Source: Bradyrhizobium sp. LTSP849
Lineage (GTDB): Bacteria > Pseudomonadota > Alphaproteobacteria > Rhizobiales > Xanthobacteraceae
NCBI RefSeq assembly: GCF_000938255.1
Contig: NZ_JYMR01000037.1
Location: 1-44,380 of the forward strand
Direction: 5' to 3'
Length of the DNA stretch: 44,380 bases
Each line of letters opens with the position of its first letter. Position 1 is the stretch's first letter. Positions 24,515 to 32,167 of this stretch are shown here, in pieces. The notes beneath the pieces were generated by a model. It worked only from the letters and a program-made list of their open reading frames with translations, had not been told where the DNA came from and made no database searches. The translations under genes and the position numbers were made by a program.

Positions 24515-26614
24515 ATGGCATTGTTCGGCAATCCCTCTATCCGCTCTGTTCTCGGCGCCATCATTGGTGTCCTTGGCCTGTTTCTGATCGGGCAGCTCGC
24601 TACCGGTCTCTTCGGTGCCATCGAGCGCAACGGCGCCGCCCAGAAGGTCGAGCGCCTCGCGAGCACCGACCAGCAGCTGTTTGCGACCCTGCTTGGCTTC
24701 CGGCTCGAGCGCGGCACCTTCCTGTCGGCGCTGGTCGCGGAGGGGCCTGCCAATGCCAATGCCGACAACCGCATCGCCACCAACCGGCAGTTGTCGGAAG
24801 CAGCCTACAAGAGCGTGCTCGAGCGCCTGGATGGCGTGTCTGATTCACGCCTTGCCGGTGCCTTGAGCAAGCTCGTCGCGATCCACGATGCGCTCACGCC
24901 ACTGCGGTCCAAGGCAGAAACGGCTATCCACCAATCGAAGGCGGAGCGTGACGCGAAGGTCGGCGACGAGTTCCGCAAAGCCGCGCAGGATTATCTCGAT
25001 GTCATTCTGGCGCTGACGGCTGAGCTCGAGAACGCACTCAAGCTCACGGATCCCGTGGTCGATCATCTCCTGGGCGTGAAGCAGTCGGCCTGGGCCGCGC
25101 GCAATTTCGGCGGCCTCGTCGCCATTCGTCTGGAAACCGCGGCAGCTAGCGGCAAGCCTTGGAGCGCTGCCGACATGGTCGGCGCCGCCGAGGATACCGG
25201 CCGCGCGAAGCAGGCCTGGAGCCAGGTGCAGGACGTCGCCGGCCGCGCTGACGCTCCCCCAAGCCTCTCCGACGTGGTCGCGCGCTCCAAGCAGGGCGAT
25301 GCCGCCGCCATGACCGAGCGTCAGCAGGGCTTCATCAAGGCGCTGAGCAACAACCAGACCATCGACATCAAGATCGAGGATCTGTCGAAGCTCAACACCG
25401 CCACTCTCAATTTCAGCGTCGAGGCTGGCCAGGTCGCGCTGGCCGAAATGGTCGCCCGCGCCGGGCTGCAGATGACATCAGCGAAGTGGAGCCTGGCGCT
25501 CAATGGCGGGATGATGCTGGTCGCGCTCGCGATCACGATCTTCGGCTTCATCCTTGTGAGTCGCCGCGTCAGCGCGCCGATCCGCAAGCTGACGCAGGCG
25601 ATGCGCTCCCTCGCCGAGCGCGACTATGCGATCGAGCTCGCAGGCATCGAGCGCGGCGACGAGATCGGAGAAATGTCGCGCGCGGTGTCCGTGTTCAGGG
25701 AGAACATGATCACCGGCGATCGCCTCGCCGAGGAAAAGGCGGCGGAGCAGGGCCGGAAAGAACGGCGCCAGCTCGCCGTCGACGGCTTGATCGAGCAGTT
25801 CGAGAAGACCGTCACGGAATCGCTGCACACGCTGGCTTCGGCCTCCGGCGAGCTGAACGCCACCGCGCAATCGATGTCGTCGACCGCCGAGCAGGGCTCG
25901 TCCAAGGCGGCTTCGGTCGCGAGCCTGTCGGGCGATGCCTCGTCCAACGTGCAGACGGTTGCGGCTGCGACGGAAGAGCTTTCGGCCTCGATCACCGAGA
26001 TCAGCCGTCAGGTCGCGGAATCTTCCAGCATTGCCGGCGCCGCGGCCGGCGAAGCCGATCGCACCAATGCCGAGGTGCAGGCGCTCGCCGATGCCGCGCA
26101 GCGCATCGGCGACGTCGTCGCGCTGATCACCGGCATTGCCGAGCAGACCAATCTGCTGGCGCTCAACGCCACCATCGAGGCCGCGCGCGCCGGCGAAGCC
26201 GGCCGCGGCTTTGCGGTGGTCGCATCCGAGGTGAAGAACCTCGCCACGCAGACCGCCAAGGCGACCGAGGAGATCACGGGCCAGGTTGCCGCGATCCAGG
26301 GCGCGACCAAATCGTCAGTGACCGCGATCCAGTCGATTGGCACCACCATCCAGCGCGTCAACGAGATCGCGGCTGCGATCGCGGCGGCCGTCGAGGAGCA
26401 GGGCGCCGCAACGCGCGAGATCGCGCGCAACGTGCAGCAGGCCTCGCAAGGCACCAACGAGGTCTCGCGTCACATCTCCGGCGTGTCGCAGGCCGCCGGC
26501 CAGACCGGTGCAGCCGCCGGCGAAGTGCTGGATTCGGCCCAGATGCTGGCGCGCCTGTCGGATGATCTCAAGCGCGACGTCGATCGCTTCGTCGGGGATC
26601 TCAGGGCGGCGTAG
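24515..26614 (+). CDS. Methyl-accepting chemotaxis protein
   Basis: A 699-residue transmembrane chemoreceptor. TM1 is near residues 11-31, a helical periplasmic sensor region of about 290 residues follows, TM2 is near 328-350 and HAMP covers roughly 350-405 (SRRVSAPIRKLTQAM, RGDEIGEMSRAVSVFREN). The cytoplasmic signalling domain (440-690) contains the conserved hairpin tip (EQTNLLALNATIEAARAGE) and EEQGAATREIARNVQQAS. No C-terminal CheR-binding pentapeptide is present. It reports to a CheA/CheW array, possibly the one whose cheW-cheY-cheR lies at the start of this window. Ligand unknown. The ribosome site is weak. Confidence 0.94.
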   Translation: MALFGNPSIRSVLGAIIGVLGLFLIGQLATGLFGAIERNGAAQKVERLASTDQQLFATLLGFRLERGTFLSALVAEGPANANADNRIATNRQLSEAAYKSVLERLDGVSDSRLAGALSKLVAIHDALTPLRSKAETAIHQSKAERDAKVGDEFRKAAQDYLDVILALTAELENALKLTDPVVDHLLGVKQSAWAARNFGGLVAIRLETAAASGKPWSAADMVGAAEDTGRAKQAWSQVQDVAGRADAPPSLSDVVARSKQGDAAAMTERQQGFIKALSNNQTIDIKIEDLSKLNTATLNFSVEAGQVALAEMVARAGLQMTSAKWSLALNGGMMLVALAITIFGFILVSRRVSAPIRKLTQAMRSLAERDYAIELAGIERGDEIGEMSRAVSVFRENMITGDRLAEEKAAEQGRKERRQLAVDGLIEQFEKTVTESLHTLASASGELNATAQSMSSTAEQGSSKAASVASLSGDASSNVQTVAAATEELSASITEISRQVAESSSIAGAAAGEADRTNAEVQALADAAQRIGDVVALITGIAEQTNLLALNATIEAARAGEAGRGFAVVASEVKNLATQTAKATEEITGQVAAIQGATKSSVTAIQSIGTTIQRVNEIAAAIAAAVEEQGAATREIARNVQQASQGTNEVSRHISGVSQAAGQTGAAAGEVLDSAQMLARLSDDLKRDVDRFVGDLRAA

Positions 26615-26627
26615 TTTCTAACGGTCC

Positions 26628-26739
26628 GTAGGGTGGGCAAAGGCGCGCGCATTTCGCGCGCCGTGCCCACCACTCACGTTCAGCGATGCGGATGGATGGT
26701 GGGCACGGCGCGCGAAGAGCGCGCCTTTGCCCACCCTAC
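26628..26739. repeat. GTAG-type palindromic repeat, family B
   Basis: A 112-base element from GTAGGGTGGGCAAAGGCG to CCTTTGCCCACCCTAC, including an extra GCGCGC-rich stem. It lies directly between the chemoreceptor gene and the decayed 3' end of an oxidoreductase gene, five bases from that stop codon. Confidence 0.85.
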
Positions 26740-26743
26740 GAAA

Positions 26744-26823
26744 TCACTGCATCATGGCTGCGATCTTCTCCGCCGACATCAGCACCGGAAAATTGGTATT
26801 GGCGCGTGGGCCCCACCGGGAAG
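26744..26823 (-). pseudogene. Decayed 3' end of a GMC oxidoreductase gene
   Basis: About 80 bases match the 3' end of the GMC oxidoreductase at 28995-29076. Read on the minus strand it encodes ANTNFPVLMSAEKIAAMMQ and a TGA stop, against ANTNFPVLMSAEKIAAAMVQ in the intact gene. It has one codon fewer near the end, and one extra base about 60 bases upstream of the stop, so the frame is broken there. Homology ends after the shared CCACCGGGAAG. It marks the far border of the segment carrying the GNAT and sulfatase genes. The following bases to 27055 show nothing recognisable. Confidence 0.82.
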
Positions 26824-27055
26824 CATGTCGGCCGTCGTAGCCTCCAACGAACCGAAGCCGCCCGCCCAATCGACGGTGACCACAAATCACTGTTGCGGCT
26901 GTTTCGGATCGAGCAATTGTGGTCTCGCGCGATCAACATAATCAATGACTTATTCGGAGTTCGAAAACGGCTTGTTCGCTTCGTCGAACGCGGTCCAAAC
27001 TGCTTTGAGGCTACGAGAGTTTGTTTTCTCCGTGTGATCCCGATCAGGACAGCCC

Positions 27056-27505
27056 GTGATAATTCGTCAAGCGAACTTCGCTGATCTGCCTGCAATCGAA
27101 CGCATCGTGTCGGATGCATATCGCGTCTATATCGAGAGGATCGGAAAACCTCCAGGACCTATGCTGGACGACTATTCTGCGCACGTCCGCAACCGTACCG
27201 CCTGGGTGGCGGAAATTGGCGGTCAGATAGCAGGGGTGTTGATCCTCATCGAGCAAACGGACCACCTTCTCTTGGATAACGTCGCCGTTGACCCAAGCCA
27301 TCATGGTCGCGGTATTGGACGGGCGTTGTTGAATTTTGCCGAACAAGAGGCAGTCCGTCGCGGCCATCGCGAGATAACCTTATACACACACGAGAAGATG
27401 TCGGAAAATCTGGCGATGTATCCTGCTCTCGGATGGGTAGAAACAGAGCGTCGCGAGCAGAACGGTTATCAGCGCGTGTTCTTCCATAAGTTTGTCGGAG
27501 GCTGA
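27056..27505 (+). CDS. GNAT-family N-acetyltransferase
   Basis: A 149-residue acyltransferase. The start GTG gives the standard GNAT opening MIIRQANFADLPAIERIVS; the acetyl-CoA pyrophosphate loop is DPSHHGRGIGRALL near residues 79-92, and strand/helix text such as NVAVDP and LYTHEKMSENLAMYPALGW matches the fold. The substrate cannot be told. Base composition looks less GC-rich than its neighbours, and it lies in the segment between the decayed and the intact GMC 3' ends, so it was probably acquired with the sulfatase gene. Confidence 0.87.
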   Translation: MIIRQANFADLPAIERIVSDAYRVYIERIGKPPGPMLDDYSAHVRNRTAWVAEIGGQIAGVLILIEQTDHLLLDNVAVDPSHHGRGIGRALLNFAEQEAVRRGHREITLYTHEKMSENLAMYPALGWVETERREQNGYQRVFFHKFVGG

Positions 27506-27613
27506 TTGACGTGCTGTTGTTCTCGACTCTGGTTTGACTAACCAGACCTCCGAACCGTTTGTTTGATGCGCAGAGTTGCGCGGGAGCCGCCTAGCCTGGA
27601 GGGTTTGAAACCC

Positions 27614-28918
27614 ATGACAACCGACTCACGCCCGAACATCTTATTCATTGTCGTGGACGATTGCGGTTATGCCGACCTTTCATGCTGCGGGCAGACCGAC
27701 TACACGACGCCAGCGCTGGATCGCCTCGCATCCGAGGGGGTGCGGTTCACCCAAGCCTATGCCAACGCGCCGTTGTGCACGAACACGCGCGTCGCAATCA
27801 TCACCGGCCAGTATCAGTATCGCTTCCCGCTGGGCCTGGTTGAGCCGCTTCTGCCTGAGCAACGATCGCAGGACGGCATGGGCATACCACCCCATTTTCC
27901 GACGATGCCGAAACTGATGCAGCTGGCAGGATACCGCACGGCCCTGATCGGCAAGTGGCATCTAGGCTATTTGCCGCACTATGGGCCGCTTCGAAGCGGC
28001 TATGACGAATTCTTTGGCGTCATGGGTGCCTTCACGGGGTATTACACGCATCGCGGCGATGACGGCGAACTCGACCTGTACGAGGGTGAGACGACAACGG
28101 ATGAGGTCGGCTACGTCACCGACCTGCTAAGCGACCGTGCGACCGCCTATGTCGAACAATCCGATGCGCGTGAAGCACCCTGGTTCCTCAGCCTGCACTA
28201 CACCGCTCCGCACTGGCCGTGGTCGGCACCGTCGGTGGAGGCTGCCGCCCGCGAACGCGAAGTCGATCCTGCGGAGTGGAAAGAGGGAGGCTCTCCTCGC
28301 ATCTATGCCGAGATGATGGGCATCCTGGATGCAGGGATCGGGCGAGTCATGGACGCCGTGCGGAAGAGCGATCGCGAGACGCTCGTCATATTTACGAGCG
28401 ACAATGGCGGCGAGCGTTATTCCAAGATGTGGCCTTTTGTCGGACGGAAGTGGGACCTGCTCGAGGGTGGACTGCGCATTCCCCAGATCATCTGGCGGCC
28501 GGGACATGTTCAGGCGGGCCTGGTCTCGCACCAGGTCACCATCAGCATGGACTTGACCGCGACTTGCCTGGCCGCCGCAGGCGTAGCAGCCGATCCCATG
28601 CACCAACTGGACGGCATGGACCTTACGCCGTTGCTCATGGAGGAGCGCCCCGAACAGCAACGCACTCTGTTCTGGCGTCTCGCCAACCGACAGCAACGGG
28701 CCGTGCGTTCCGGGAATTGGAAATACCTGAAGGTGGGCGATCAGGAATTTCTGTTTGACATAGCCTGGGACCCACGCGAGCGGGGCAATGTCGCGCGCAA
28801 ACATCCCGATCTTCTCAACAAGCTTCGGAACGAATGGTTGGAGTGGGAACGGAAGATGCTGCCAGTTTCCCCTGACTTTGTCCTGCCGGCACTCGACCTG
28901 AGCGGCATGCTTTGGTGA
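27614..28918 (+). CDS. Sulfatase-family hydrolase with a non-canonical active-site motif
   Basis: A 434-residue alkaline-phosphatase-superfamily sulfatase. Metal ligands D15 and D16 (FIVVDDCGYADL), the GKWHLG block and FTSDNGGE are present. The residue converted to formylglycine in sulfatases lies in CxPxR; here the site reads C55-T-N-T-R59, so the proline is replaced by asparagine while Cys and Arg are kept. The ATG at 27614 is chosen because GGAGGG lies ten bases upstream; an upstream ATG would add 17 residues. There is no signal peptide. Substrate unknown; it could also act as a phosphoesterase. It sits with the GNAT gene in an acquired segment. Confidence 0.88.
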   Translation: MTTDSRPNILFIVVDDCGYADLSCCGQTDYTTPALDRLASEGVRFTQAYANAPLCTNTRVAIITGQYQYRFPLGLVEPLLPEQRSQDGMGIPPHFPTMPKLMQLAGYRTALIGKWHLGYLPHYGPLRSGYDEFFGVMGAFTGYYTHRGDDGELDLYEGETTTDEVGYVTDLLSDRATAYVEQSDAREAPWFLSLHYTAPHWPWSAPSVEAAAREREVDPAEWKEGGSPRIYAEMMGILDAGIGRVMDAVRKSDRETLVIFTSDNGGERYSKMWPFVGRKWDLLEGGLRIPQIIWRPGHVQAGLVSHQVTISMDLTATCLAAAGVAADPMHQLDGMDLTPLLMEERPEQQRTLFWRLANRQQRAVRSGNWKYLKVGDQEFLFDIAWDPRERGNVARKHPDLLNKLRNEWLEWERKMLPVSPDFVLPALDLSGMLW

Positions 28919-28940
28919 GACAACAATTTGAATGCCTTAG

Positions 28941-28975
28941 CTCATGCCCGCTTCTGGCGCCAAAGCGGACATGAG
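28941..28975. terminator. Hairpin between convergent sulfatase and oxidoreductase genes
   Basis: CTCATGCCCGCT and AGCGGACATGAG pair in 11 of 12 positions around a loop containing TGGCGCCA. It starts 23 bases after the sulfatase stop and ends 20 bases before the oxidoreductase stop on the other strand. It could end transcription in both directions, although no T-run is seen. Confidence 0.45.
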
Positions 28976-28994
28976 CATCGGAAATCGCAGCGCA

Positions 28995-30692
28995 TCACTG
29001 CACCATCGCGGCCGCGATCTTCTCCGCCGACATCAGCACCGGAAAATTGGTGTTGGCGCATGGCACCACCGGGAAGATCGAGGCGTCGACGACGCGCAGG
29101 CCCTGGATGCCTTTGACGCGCCCCTGGTTATCGACCACCGCCATCGGATCGTCAGCCCGGCCCATGCGGCATGAGCATGAGGCATGCCACACGCCGATGG
29201 TCGCCTTGCGCACAAAGGCTTCCAGCGCCTCGTCGTCGTTGATCACGTCATTGAAGGTAAAGCCTTCGACGACGAAATTGTCGATCATGTAGTGGCGCAG
29301 CGCCGCCGGCCCGTCCATCAAGGTCGCGGCGATCTTGGTCAGAATCCTGTTGGTGTTGTTGACCACGCCGATCTTGCGCACGCGGTCGGTATAGGAAGCC
29401 GGGAACGGCTTGTCCGTCACCGCCTTGACCACGTCGCTCATCTGCACCGCCGCCATTTTGCGGAAGCCGCTCATCAGGCGATCGAGGTCGCGCCGGTCCG
29501 ACAGCAAATTGAACTCGACGATTGGCTCGGCCGACGGATCGCGCGAGGCGAGCTTGACCTGTCCGGTCTCGGAATAGGTCTTGTTGACGAAAGTCAGCAA
29601 CGACCCGATCTGCTCGCCGACCGCGTGCCAGGCTGATTTGCTGAGCAAGACGACGAACATGTCGCCCTTCGGCACGCCTGCGAGCCCGGAAGAATAGCGC
29701 AGGCCAAGCTGCATATGGCGCCTGGTATGCTCGTTCATGCGCGCGCCGCGGCGGACAAAGGACGACAGCGAAATCGAGGGATGATCCATCAGGCGCTGGC
29801 CAACGCCTGCCAGCCCCATCAGGACCGGAATCCCCAAGTCCTTGAGGTGACCGACCGGGCCGATGCCGGCGCGCAAAAGATGCGCCGGCGAATGGATGGC
29901 GCCACTGGAGAGAATGATCTCGCGTCCCCGAAATTCCTGCTCCCGCCCGTCGATAACAGCCTTCACGCCGACGCATTGCGTGCCTTCAAACAGCAGCTCT
30001 TGAACTTGCGTGTTGGTGGAGATTGTGAGGTTGGCGCGCTTGCGCGTGTCGCGATCGAGATAGCCCATCGCGGCCGAGACGCGTTGCTCGGCCTGATTGG
30101 AATGCGTCACCGGGAAATAACCGTCGACGAACTCGCCATTCTGGTCCGGCACGAATTGATGGCCTGCCTGCTGGAATGCGTCGGCGAAGGCCTGCGAATG
30201 CCGGGTCCAGTGCTCGCGCGGGATTCGGCGGACCGGGATCCGGCCATCCTTGCCGTGGAACGGTCCGTCGAAATCGAGGTCGCGCTCGACCTTCTTGAAA
30301 AACGGCAGCACGTCGTCCCACGTCCAGCCCGTGGCGCCGCGCGCGTCCCATTCGTCGTAGTCGGTCGGTGCACCGCGGTTGGCCATCTGACCGTTGATCG
30401 ACGAGCCGCCGCCCAGCACGCGCGCCTGCTCATATTTGCGCAGAGGTGGCCGCGCTTCGTTCGGATTGTTGTGGCTGACGACCTGCGTCGTGACCTTGAG
30501 TTCGGTCCAGTGGAAGCGCGGATCGAAATAGGCGGTGCCGGGATAGCTGTCCCGAATCTCGGCCGGCTCGTTGCCGGGTGGCGTGTCCTGTCCGGCTTCG
30601 CACAGCAGGACCTTGTTGACACTCTTCGCGGAGAGCCGGTGGGCCAGCACGGACCCCGCCGAGCCGCCGCCCACGATAATGAAGTCGTACAC
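28995..30692 (-). CDS. GMC-family FAD oxidoreductase (choline dehydrogenase-like)
   Basis: A 565-residue flavoprotein. The FAD-binding motif GGGSAGSVLAHRLS opens the protein (VYDFIIVGGGSAGSV), GGGSSINGQMANRG is the GMC signature 1, SSGAIHSPAHLLRAGIGP signature 2, and VWHASCSCRMG carries the catalytic His. The family oxidises alcohols such as choline, sugars or polyethylene glycol; the substrate here is not known. The GTG at 30692 is supported by AGAGGAA nine bases upstream; an in-frame start at 30722 would add ten residues. The last about 80 bases are duplicated as a decayed copy at 26744-26823, beyond the sulfatase and GNAT genes. Confidence 0.92.
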   Translation of the reverse strand: MYDFIIVGGGSAGSVLAHRLSAKSVNKVLLCEAGQDTPPGNEPAEIRDSYPGTAYFDPRFHWTELKVTTQVVSHNNPNEARPPLRKYEQARVLGGGSSINGQMANRGAPTDYDEWDARGATGWTWDDVLPFFKKVERDLDFDGPFHGKDGRIPVRRIPREHWTRHSQAFADAFQQAGHQFVPDQNGEFVDGYFPVTHSNQAEQRVSAAMGYLDRDTRKRANLTISTNTQVQELLFEGTQCVGVKAVIDGREQEFRGREIILSSGAIHSPAHLLRAGIGPVGHLKDLGIPVLMGLAGVGQRLMDHPSISLSSFVRRGARMNEHTRRHMQLGLRYSSGLAGVPKGDMFVVLLSKSAWHAVGEQIGSLLTFVNKTYSETGQVKLASRDPSAEPIVEFNLLSDRRDLDRLMSGFRKMAAVQMSDVVKAVTDKPFPASYTDRVRKIGVVNNTNRILTKIAATLMDGPAALRHYMIDNFVVEGFTFNDVINDDEALEAFVRKATIGVWHASCSCRMGRADDPMAVVDNQGRVKGIQGLRVVDASIFPVVPCANTNFPVLMSAEKIAAAMVQ

Positions 30693-30774
30693 GATTGGCG
30701 TTTCCTCTTGTTCTTGTACCAAGAGGGTAGCGTGGTTTTATCGTGAGGTCACGTCGCCGCTTTTGCTGGGGATC

Positions 30775-30797
30775 GTAGGGTGGCTGACCCACCCTAC
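30775..30797. repeat. Minimal GTAG palindrome, family B
   Basis: GTAGGGTGG and CCACCCTAC arms with a five-base loop form a simple perfect hairpin, as if the interior of a family B element had been deleted. Confidence 0.8.
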
Positions 30798-30866
30798 GAA
30801 TTTTGTGAACTCAACTGTGCCGAAGTGTGGAGATGCCGCGCTCGACGACGAGGCGGCATCCTTCGC

Positions 30867-31052
30867 TCACTTTTCCGGATGGCCTGTGCCGGGCTTGGTC
30901 GTCTTCGGCGCCTTGCCGTCTTCGATGCGGCCCTCGTTACGAAGATCGCGGCCCTCCTGCGCCTTGCGCTGGCTTTCGGCAGACTTGCCGTGCTCGTTCA
31001 TCTCTTCCTTGATGAAGCCCGCGCCTTCCTTGATTTCGCCTTTGACGCTCAT
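30867..31052 (-). CDS. CsbD-like small stress protein
   Basis: A 61-residue hydrophilic protein starting MSVKGEIKEGAGFIKEEMNE. The GEIKEGAGFIKEE segment resembles the KGKIKEAAGKL-type opening of CsbD/YjbJ proteins; the rest is rich in Lys, Glu, Gly and Pro and predicted to be disordered. The ATG at 31052 has AAAGGG nine bases upstream. A poor match to an EcfG promoter (GGAAC-N16-GATT, 31108-31128 on the minus strand) lies upstream. CsbD proteins are general-stress products; membership here is probable, not certain. Confidence 0.65.
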   Translation of the reverse strand: MSVKGEIKEGAGFIKEEMNEHGKSAESQRKAQEGRDLRNEGRIEDGKAPKTTKPGTGHPEK

Positions 31053-31190
31053 TTTGGAAACCCTTTCTTGCCAGTTTGCCACGGTGGTCCGTGCCTGTGG
31101 GGCAATCCCCGACGGCGCATAGCGTTCCTATGCGCTGGCCCTGGGAAGGATGTCGGTTTGCGGCTGGCGTCTTGCGGGGGAGATGAGCCC

Positions 31191-31451
31191 CTATTGCAGC
31201 ACTTTCGGCATCACGACGACGATATCGACCTGCCGCTTCAAGACCCGCGATGCGACAGACGCGATGTACAGAGAATACCCGTCCTCGATGTCGGAGGCGA
31301 TCTCCTCGTCCTTGGCGAAGGCGTAGAGCATCGTGCCGTCGATCTTGTCAAAGCGGATACCTGCGAAGAGCCGATCGAACGTCTCGGCGCCGACGGCGCC
31401 TGCCATGAGCGCCTGTATCGCCTGGTCCTGAACGAGTGTGAGCTTCGTCAT
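31191..31451 (-). CDS. Small protein resembling a stand-alone DnaA N-terminal (domain I) fold
   Basis: An 86-residue protein. The stretch FDRLFAGIRFDKIDGTMLYA, followed by FAKDEEIASDIEDGYSLYIA and a C-terminal VDIVVVM strand, has the order of DnaA domain I: a helix ending before a conserved strand of alternating hydrophobics (like LALYAPN), a helix with a Tyr (like WVRDKYLNNI) and a final strand. No other domain is present. The resemblance was seen by eye only. The ribosome site is weak. It lies next to the CsbD-like gene and upstream of the EAL remnant. Otherwise it is a hypothetical protein. Confidence 0.65.
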   Translation of the reverse strand: MTKLTLVQDQAIQALMAGAVGAETFDRLFAGIRFDKIDGTMLYAFAKDEEIASDIEDGYSLYIASVASRVLKRQVDIVVVMPKVLQ

Positions 31452-31539
31452 GCCGGTGAGATATGGAACGCCTGCGCGAATACAAGGTGCGGAGGAAACG
31501 GTGATGCAGAGCGTCGTGGACGAAACGCGGGCGCGCGGC

Positions 31540-31700
31540 TCAAGCCGCCGCCGCCTGCTTCGACAGCAACTGCTTCAACTTCGCCGCCGGCACGGCCGGG
31601 CTGAACAGCCAGCCCTGCATCTGGCTGTATCCGAGCTTCCGCTGCGCATCGGTCTCGGCGCCTTCGGCCACTCCGAGAGCTGTCCGCTCTCGGAGCCAAC
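31540..31700 (-). pseudogene. Decayed 3' end of an EAL-domain gene
   Basis: On the minus strand this encodes an EAL C-terminus (ALGVAEGAETDAQRKLGYSQ, then MQGWLFSPAVPAAKLKQLLS and KQAAAA, stop TGA). It matches the end of the intact GGDEF-EAL gene at 32168-32311: about 80 bases are nearly identical, then a four-codon deletion and rising divergence. No reading frame continues upstream as a full domain, so it is a remnant. It borders the DUF1127 gene on the side away from the intact copy. The left boundary of homology is the stop codon; the right boundary near 31700 is approximate. Confidence 0.82.
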
Positions 31701-31760
31701 GGAAACATTCGCTGGTCGCGCCGGAATTTCGCTTTCTGACCCAACGTGGACGTCGAACAG

Positions 31761-32009
31761 TTATCGGCTATCGCGCCACGCAGCCAGGTACAATGGAGAC
31801 CTGCGCACTTCTTCAACGGTGGTCCTCGATAAGCCCATGTCGGCGAGCAGCCGGTCATCAAGTTCGAGAAGCTGCCTGTACTGGGATCGTCGTTCCCACT
31901 CCAGTGCTATTCCAGCGAGCCACGACAACGGGCTGTTCCAGGACCATCTGGAACCCCGAAAGGATGCAGACCCTGCATCGAGAGTGTTTGTTGAATTGCC
32001 GCAAGGCAT
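31761..32009 (-). CDS. DUF1127 (YjiS-like) small protein
   Basis: An 82-residue protein. The C-terminal half (WERRSQYRQLLELDDRLLAD, MGLSRTTVEEV) is the DUF1127 pattern: an aromatic/basic helix, then L-x-x-L-D-D-x-x-L-x-D-x-G-L-x-R. Some members bind RNA or link to phosphate and stress control. The start is supported by a strong GGAGGTG four bases before the ATG. A candidate promoter lies at 32087-32115. The gene lies between the decayed and intact EAL 3' ends and so was probably acquired or duplicated as a unit. Confidence 0.83.
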   Translation of the reverse strand: MPCGNSTNTLDAGSASFRGSRWSWNSPLSWLAGIALEWERRSQYRQLLELDDRLLADMGLSRTTVEEVRRSPLYLAAWRDSR

Positions 32010-32086
32010 GTTTCACCTCCGTATTGGAGCGAAACAACGCTTGGCTGCGGAGGCTCATCGGGCGGTTGTCAAAGGCCCGAGGAATT

Positions 32087-32115
32087 CTTGTATCACGCGT
32101 CTCTCAGGGGCTCAA
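32087..32115 (-). promoter_or_regulatory. Candidate promoter of the DUF1127 gene
   Basis: Read on the minus strand, TTGAGC and TACAAG are separated by 17 bases, each matching four of six positions of the housekeeping sigma-70-type consensus. It lies about 80 bases before the DUF1127 start. Confidence 0.35.
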
Positions 32116-32167
32116 GCGATCGTAAGCGGACGTCAACCCATGAAGCCGTCGTGCGGTTTGCCGCGCT

